10,920 bases of DNA from CAZISM01 sp964541895 (GTDB lineage: Bacteria; Zhuqueibacterota; Zhuqueibacteria; Residuimicrobiales; Residuimicrobiaceae): the NCBI GenBank assembly GCA_964541895.1, contig CAZISM010000158.1:1-10920 (forward strand), read 5' to 3'. The notes under the pieces were generated by a model. It did not search any database. It was not told the origin of the DNA and saw only the letters and a list, made by a program, of their open reading frames with translations. This document shows positions 6,698 through 10,920 of this stretch, piece by piece. Position 1 is the stretch's first letter, and the number at the start of each line of letters is the position of its first letter. The position numbers were made by a program, and so were the translations under genes.

Positions 6698-7621
6698 TTA
6701 GAAAGTCAATCCTAAAGAGAAACGCTGTGCATTTTCCAGGATGCCCCAATCGGACCAGGAGTAATCGACGCGAATGCCCATCATGCCGCGGCGAAAATAT
6801 TCGACGCCGCCGCCGAAGGTCAAGCCGTTGATCTGGTCACGTTCATAAAGATTTTCATAACCGGCGCGCAGATAAAACATGTTGGCAAATCCATATTCGG
6901 CGCCCAGATTGATGCTCTCGGTCGAATTGCTGGGATGGTTGACATCGGCCGCCACGGTGACATCGCCAAATGCACCAAGCTGGCGCTCATAGGAGATACC
7001 GACCCGGAACAGCAATGGCAACGGGTAGGTGCCGACTTTGTAGTTCACCGGTACGCGATCGAAATTCTGCACCGTGAGATCCGGATCGACGATGGTGGTG
7101 AGGTGGCGACCGGCCAGGGTGATCTCTGAGCCAAAGTTGCTCACCGCCGCGCCGATGCGCAGCCCTTTCAGCATGGTATTGTAAAACACGCCGGCATCCA
7201 GAGCCAGGGCCGAACCGGTCTCGCTCCAGATGCGCTGGGAGATATATTTTCCGGTTAAACCGAAGGCGAATCGATCCGTGATTGCCATGGCATAGGTCAA
7301 ACCGACGGCCATGTCACGGGCGCCATAGCGCTCACCGGTCCCCTCCGGCCGTTCGACCGTTCGCACCGGCGAATCACCATAGTCCAGACTGATAAAACTG
7401 ATGCCGAACGAAGAACGGATGGCNNNNNNNNNNNNNNNNNNNNNNNNNNNNNNNNNNNNNNNNNNNNNNNNNNNNNNNNNNNNNNNNNNNNNNNNNNNNN
7501 NNNNNNNNNNNNNNNNNNNNNNNACGTTGGTGACAAACTGGCCGGTTGTCGATTGATCTTTCTCTTGTGCAACAAGAGATATCGCCAGGGCCATTAGGAA
7601 AAGAGAGACTCGTTTATGCAT
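6698..7621 (-). CDS. PorV/PorQ-family outer-membrane beta-barrel protein (contains assembly gap)
   Basis: Outer-membrane barrel of the family that includes PorV (LptO) and PorQ, known in the T9SS as shuttle or partner for proteins with C-terminal sorting domains. The ATG at 7619-7621 gives signal peptide MHKRVSLFLMALAISLVA; GGAG on the minus strand (7631-7634) lies 9 nt upstream. The visible mature part has family-typical stretches: TTGQF near the N-terminus, RPEGTGERYGARDMAVGL, KYISQRIWSETGSALALDAG, GLRIGAAVSNFG, PLPLLFRVGISYE, STESINLGAEYGF, FYLRAGYENL and the closing RFSLGLTF. The terminal Phe is normal for barrel insertion. The conserved ARAxGMGGAF/NPAG region expected after the N-terminus falls in the 100-N gap (7424-7523). 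The placeholder length gives 307 residues; the true length is probably about 330-340. It begins 17 bp after the upstream cargo-like gene, so the two are surely one transcript. Whether it is the true PorV or one of several paralogs cannot be told. Confidence 0.88.
   Translation of the reverse strand: MHKRVSLFLMALAISLVAQEKDQSTTGQFVTNXXXXXXXXXXXXXXXXXXXXXXXXXXXXXXXXXXAIRSSFGISFISLDYGDSPVRTVERPEGTGERYGARDMAVGLTYAMAITDRFAFGLTGKYISQRIWSETGSALALDAGVFYNTMLKGLRIGAAVSNFGSEITLAGRHLTTIVDPDLTVQNFDRVPVNYKVGTYPLPLLFRVGISYERQLGAFGDVTVAADVNHPSNSTESINLGAEYGFANMFYLRAGYENLYERDQINGLTFGGGVEYFRRGMMGIRVDYSWSDWGILENAQRFSLGLTF
7424..7523. other. Assembly gap of exactly 100 N inside the PorV/PorQ-family gene
   Basis: A placeholder gap; the frame is again preserved on both sides. 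Recalled family members have about 60 residues between the QF[LV] segment and the strand matching FGISFISLDYG. The real gap is therefore probably nearer 180 bp than 100 bp. It hides the most diagnostic family motif. Confidence 0.92.
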
Positions 7622-7638
7622 AGGGATGTACTCCAGCG

Positions 7639-10600
7639 TTATTTGATAATGGCCAGTTTGCCGATCTTGCTGCCGATGCCTGGGGCATCCACATGATAGA
7701 TATAAACGCCGTGCGAAACTTCGAGGCCGTCTTTGGTTCTCAGATCCCACGATTCGCGGCCGTTCTCCTGGATGGTTTCGTGCTGCAGCTCACGGACCAG
7801 GCGCCCGGAACTGGTAAAGATGGATATGGTACAGCGTGTCGGCAGATTGACAAAATCGATTCGCCGGTCCCCTCGTCCCACATCCTGATTGACCAGGCGG
7901 GTTTCCAGCGTGCTGGCCGCGATATAGGGATCGGGCACGGTATAGATGTTGTCCATGGCGCTGGCCACGTTTTGCTCACGAACTTCACCGCCGACCACCT
8001 TGAACGTGAATACGTCGTTGCGGTCGAATGGTTTTTGCGTGGTAAAACGATAGATATCGCCCTTTTGCGGCAATACCTGATAGATGGCTTCGACGCCGCG
8101 GGGCAGGTTAAAATTGATACGCCAGGAAGTTTCCGTATAAATGTACTTGGTGACGCCGCCCACCGTAACCACCAGGGGTGCCGCTTTGATGGCGATCTGA
8201 TCGCCATCGCTCAGAATGCCTTTCACGGCCGCCGAGTCGCTGGTCTCGGCGAGACCAAACACCACTTCAAACGGTTTCAGAGGATTGGTGACATCATATA
8301 CTTTATAGTTGGTGATGATTTCGCGGCCAGGCACCGCCGAGTAGGACGTATCGGCCCCTTTGTCCAGCACGCGCACTTCATAGTCTCGCGGGATGGCGCG
8401 ACACTGCGCATCATAGCCGCGCGGATCGCCAACCACGTTGGAGCGTCCCTTCACCCAGCCTGCCCAGGCGACCTTGATGGAGTCATGGTTCTGGATATCC
8501 AGCTTGTAGCCATGGAACAGTTTTTCGCTGTATTCATCGCTCTTGTACTTGTCCTTGGCGCGCAGCAGGGTGTCGCCGCTGGTGACGTCCACCAGGATGG
8601 CGCCGGAGGTCAAACCGGTTTTATAATTTTTATCAAACTTTTCAATCGACGCATCATCTTTGAACGACAATTTGTAGTCATGATTGCGGCGGATGCTGTC
8701 CGCCAGCAGCACCTGGACGCTGACAGCGCCGGTGCCGAGGCCGGCCATGTGATCGACGCCGTCCTCCAACTGGGCCTTGACATAACCGGCAGCCGGTTCT
8801 ACCGGCACCACCACGGCACAGTTGCGGTCGATGAACACCGGCCGTCCCAGCACGTCGACCTGAATCGTGGCGGAACACTCGGTCGGGCTGTTGGGTGCCA
8901 GGTTGACGCGATCGCTCAAGCCGCGGCTGTAAAAATCCGCCGCATAGCCTTTATCCACCGCCACGACGGCATAATAATAGGTGCGGCCGTTGACGACATT
9001 GGTATCCACGAACGAATGGCGCAATCCGGTGTCGTTGCCCATGTCATAGGCAACGCCAAGGTCCAGGCCGCTGCCTTCGCCATTGCCGCCGATGGGAATG
9101 GGATGCGGTCCGAACAGGCCGTCTTTCAAATCGAACTGGGCGAGCGGTTTGTAGAGCAGCGGGTTGCCAAAAGCGTCGCTCACTGTTTTGATATCCGAGA
9201 ACTGCGGATCCGTGCTCTTGTATATCTTGTACATCTCGAAATCGGATCCATAGATGGGATCTTTGGATTTTTCAGAGTTGTTGTCCCACATCAGGGTGAT
9301 GCGTTTGTCGCCGGCGATGGTGGCCAGCACCGGCAGGCGCGGCGGTTTGCTGAAATTGTAATCCGAATCGTAGATGCGCTGCATGGTGCGCTTGTTGCGA
9401 AAGATATCGTTCATATCATTGCCGCACAAACAGGCGATGGCGTATTTCTGCCGGCCTTCCTTGCCCGGCTCGAGGCGGATGAAACCGCTGCCATAGTCAA
9501 AGGCGACGTCGCGGGTGTACTCTTCGTCGATGGCAAAGGTGCCCGGCTGGATTTCCACGGTCCAGAACTCTTCATCATAAGCGAGACGATTGTCCACATC
9601 CTTCAGATACCAGGAGGTCAAGCCGACCTGATCCGACTCATCGTTGTCGGTTTTGCCGAAATTGGGTTCCCCCTGATCCGGCTTGCCGTTGGCTTCACTG
9701 CCGTTGTCGTCCGGACCGCCATAGCCTTCGTCGTCCGGGCCGATGCCGTCGGAACCGACATCATCCCATACCGGCTCCACATCCAGCTTGCCGTTGTTGT
9801 TGACGTCTTCGCCGTTGTCGATGACGCCGTTATAATTAAGGTCTTCGGTGTCCCATTTGCCGTTTTTATTGGTATCTTCCCAGCGACGCCAGTCGCCGTC
9901 TTCGTCGATGTCGTTCCACTGGCTCTCGTCGAACACGCCGTCCTGATCATCGTCCTTGCGGTTGTCGGAAATACCCGGGCTTTCCAAAAAGGCAAAGCCG
10001 AAATAACCGGTGGGCAGGCCTTTATTGGATTTGCCGCTCTTGTCCCACACGTAGGTGATATCATCCACGGTATCGAAATTGGAATCATCCTGGCCGCTGG
10101 TGCCGCCGACATCGACGTCGCTGTACATGCCGACCACTGATTTGGCAATGGCTTTGCCGTAATTGACGATATCGTAACGCGAAATCAGGATATCCTCGGC
10201 CTGGCGGGCGGTCCATTGGTAATTTCGCACCGAGACGGTCAATCCCAAGCCGCGGCGGCCGTTGGGCCAGGGGCGGGTGTCCGGCTGATCGGTGCCGGGC
10301 AAATTGAATGGATAGTATGCGAACTGATCGATTTCGCGATCATCCATCACATAATAGGATTCCTGGTCGGCTCGGACATAATAGCCGAATTCGCCGTTCC
10401 AGCGGCCGGCGCAGGGGCCCAGCTTCAAGGTATCGGTCGTCGAGCGCGGATCGCCTTCATAGCTTTGCGGCGGCCAATCGGCCGGCCATGTTTCGCGGAT
10501 GTGGCTCATAGCCGCCCATTCCGCCACGTTGACCAGACTGTTGTCCAGCAAGCCGTTGCGGTTGAAATCTTCAGAGCTGTGCAGGATGCCGTCGTTCTCG

Positions 10601-10920
10601 CCGACATCACCGGTGCCCGGATACCCGTCAAGTCCGACATCTTCGTTGATACCGCCGATATCCCAGGTTTTTGAGTTGAGGTGATGATTATTAAAATATC
10701 GCGGCAGCGGTTTCCAGTCGTACCAATGGCTTTTGTCGGCCGATTGTTTCACCGAACTGCGGTGAAAACGGGAAGAGAGTATATGAATCAGGTTGCCTTT
10801 GGCATCTTTAACTTCGCCACCGATAAAGAAGCAAAAGACCCAGCCGTATTCGGTGCCGGAGCCTTTGGGCCAGATCATCTTCCAGCCCGGCGCGCCATCG
10901 AAATAACCATCGGCGAGCTG
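7639..10920 (-). CDS. Large secreted multidomain protein: calcium-loop ladder, fibronectin-III-like domain, FlgD-like C-terminal domain; N-terminus beyond right edge
   Basis: Extracellular or surface protein, function not recognised. The frame is open to the right edge (1093 residues visible, first codon at 10918-10920), so the ATG at 10876-10878 is not a real start and the signal peptide lies outside. Numbering from the edge: 1-300 is Trp/Tyr-rich and unassigned, with one calcium-type loop (DFNRNGLLDN near 118). About 318-430 is strongly acidic with five consecutive EF-hand/thrombospondin-3-like loops. About 526-658 resembles a fibronectin type III domain with an insertion (PPRLPVLATIAGDKRITLMW, then RTYYYAVVAVDKGY). 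About 680-990 looks all-beta and unassigned. About 995-1093 is a FlgD-like C-terminal domain (VPDPYIAAS, RRIDFVNLPTRCTISIFTSS, HGVYIYHVDAPGIGSKIGKL, ending IIK), a form common on large exported proteins of KSB1/Calditrichota-type bacteria. It is followed after 17 bp by the PorV/PorQ-family gene, supporting type IX-linked export. No catalytic motif was seen. Confidence 0.87.
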   Translation of the reverse strand, partial: QLADGYFDGAPGWKMIWPKGSGTEYGWVFCFFIGGEVKDAKGNLIHILSSRFHRSSVKQSADKSHWYDWKPLPRYFNNHHLNSKTWDIGGINEDVGLDGYPGTGDVGENDGILHSSEDFNRNGLLDNSLVNVAEWAAMSHIRETWPADWPPQSYEGDPRSTTDTLKLGPCAGRWNGEFGYYVRADQESYYVMDDREIDQFAYYPFNLPGTDQPDTRPWPNGRRGLGLTVSVRNYQWTARQAEDILISRYDIVNYGKAIAKSVVGMYSDVDVGGTSGQDDSNFDTVDDITYVWDKSGKSNKGLPTGYFGFAFLESPGISDNRKDDDQDGVFDESQWNDIDEDGDWRRWEDTNKNGKWDTEDLNYNGVIDNGEDVNNNGKLDVEPVWDDVGSDGIGPDDEGYGGPDDNGSEANGKPDQGEPNFGKTDNDESDQVGLTSWYLKDVDNRLAYDEEFWTVEIQPGTFAIDEEYTRDVAFDYGSGFIRLEPGKEGRQKYAIACLCGNDMNDIFRNKRTMQRIYDSDYNFSKPPRLPVLATIAGDKRITLMWDNNSEKSKDPIYGSDFEMYKIYKSTDPQFSDIKTVSDAFGNPLLYKPLAQFDLKDGLFGPHPIPIGGNGEGSGLDLGVAYDMGNDTGLRHSFVDTNVVNGRTYYYAVVAVDKGYAADFYSRGLSDRVNLAPNSPTECSATIQVDVLGRPVFIDRNCAVVVPVEPAAGYVKAQLEDGVDHMAGLGTGAVSVQVLLADSIRRNHDYKLSFKDDASIEKFDKNYKTGLTSGAILVDVTSGDTLLRAKDKYKSDEYSEKLFHGYKLDIQNHDSIKVAWAGWVKGRSNVVGDPRGYDAQCRAIPRDYEVRVLDKGADTSYSAVPGREIITNYKVYDVTNPLKPFEVVFGLAETSDSAAVKGILSDGDQIAIKAAPLVVTVGGVTKYIYTETSWRINFNLPRGVEAIYQVLPQKGDIYRFTTQKPFDRNDVFTFKVVGGEVREQNVASAMDNIYTVPDPYIAASTLETRLVNQDVGRGDRRIDFVNLPTRCTISIFTSSGRLVRELQHETIQENGRESWDLRTKDGLEVSHGVYIYHVDAPGIGSKIGKLAIIK
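7642..7938 (-). other. FlgD-like C-terminal sorting/anchoring domain of gene 1
   Basis: Encodes the last 99 residues. It opens with VPDPYIAAS instead of NYPNPFNP and continues FVNLPTRCTISIFTSSGRLV, ESWDLRTKDGLEVSHGVYIY and IGKLAIIK. The layout matches T9SS C-terminal domains, but the entry motif is of a different subtype from that in gene 3. A role in sorting is inferred. Confidence 0.7.
9772..9954 (-). repeat. Tandem calcium-loop (EF-hand/thrombospondin-3-like) ladder in gene 1
   Basis: Five near-consecutive 12-residue acidic loops: DDDQDGVFDESQ, DIDEDGDWRRWE, DTNKNGKWDTED, DLNYNGVIDNGE and DVNNNGKLDVEP. Four fit DxDxDG or DxNxNG with an acid at position 9; the second has Arg there. Dockerin, EF-hand and thrombospondin-3 repeats use such loops to bind calcium. 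The acidic region continues to about 9625 with less regular DD/GG motifs. Confidence 0.8.

Noticed and set aside
4041..7523. The two N runs as programmed frame or biological spacers
   Set aside because: Both are exactly 100 N, a standard scaffold placeholder, so they carry no biological information.
7622..7750. Upstream extension of the PorV/PorQ-family frame to 7750
   Set aside because: The extra 43 residues overlap the end of gene 1 and precede a clean signal peptide that starts at the ATG at 7619-7621 with its own ribosome binding site.
7693..10140. 815-codon open frame on the plus strand opposite gene 1
   Set aside because: It is the antisense of an Asp-rich gene: GAC and GAT codons read backwards as GTC and ATC, giving an unnatural Val/Ile-rich protein with no family resemblance. 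The minus-strand frame has clear domains and continues to the edge.

Overview
All real genes in this window lie on the minus strand, so the window reads right to left. Five coding regions are supported: (1) a large secreted multidomain protein, cut by the right edge (7639-10920); (2) a PorV/PorQ-family outer-membrane beta-barrel protein (6698-7621); (3) a long secreted protein built of tandem pre-peptidase-C-terminal-like (PPC-like) modules and ending in a type IX secretion (T9SS) type A sorting domain (3090-6599); (4) a SurA-like peptidyl-prolyl isomerase/chaperone lipoprotein (1373-2911); and (5) the N-terminal two thirds of a signal-peptide-bearing M3-family peptidyl-dipeptidase Dcp, cut by the left edge (1-1345). 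No RNA gene, CRISPR array, insertion sequence or phage gene was seen.

Organism: the sorting signature around NYPNPFNPTTTITY, the PorV/PorQ-family barrel and a second FlgD-like C-terminal domain ending IGKLAIIK point to the Fibrobacterota-Chlorobiota-Bacteroidota (FCB) superphylum. The style fits KSB1, Calditrichota, Marinimicrobia or Ignavibacteriota better than classical Bacteroidota. This is inference from protein style, not a phylogeny. Two runs of exactly 100 N (4041-4140 and 7424-7523) mark it as a draft, probably metagenomic, scaffold.

Layout: genes 1 and 2 are 17 bp apart and surely co-transcribed. Gene 3 follows after 98 bp with a strong ribosome binding site. A perfect 15-bp inverted repeat just after gene 3 probably ends that unit. 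A 178-bp interval then leads to genes 4 and 5, which are 27 bp apart and form a second unit.

Functional reading: the first unit makes two very large exported proteins that both carry C-terminal sorting/anchoring domains, plus a barrel of the family that serves as shuttle or receptor for such domains in the T9SS. The second unit makes envelope protein-handling factors: a chaperone-like lipoprotein and a peptidase that trims dipeptides from oligopeptides. The most notable points are the alternating two-module repeat of gene 3, an assembly gap inside it that clearly hides far more than 100 bp, a ladder of calcium-loop motifs in gene 1, and an internal duplication in the SurA-like protein.
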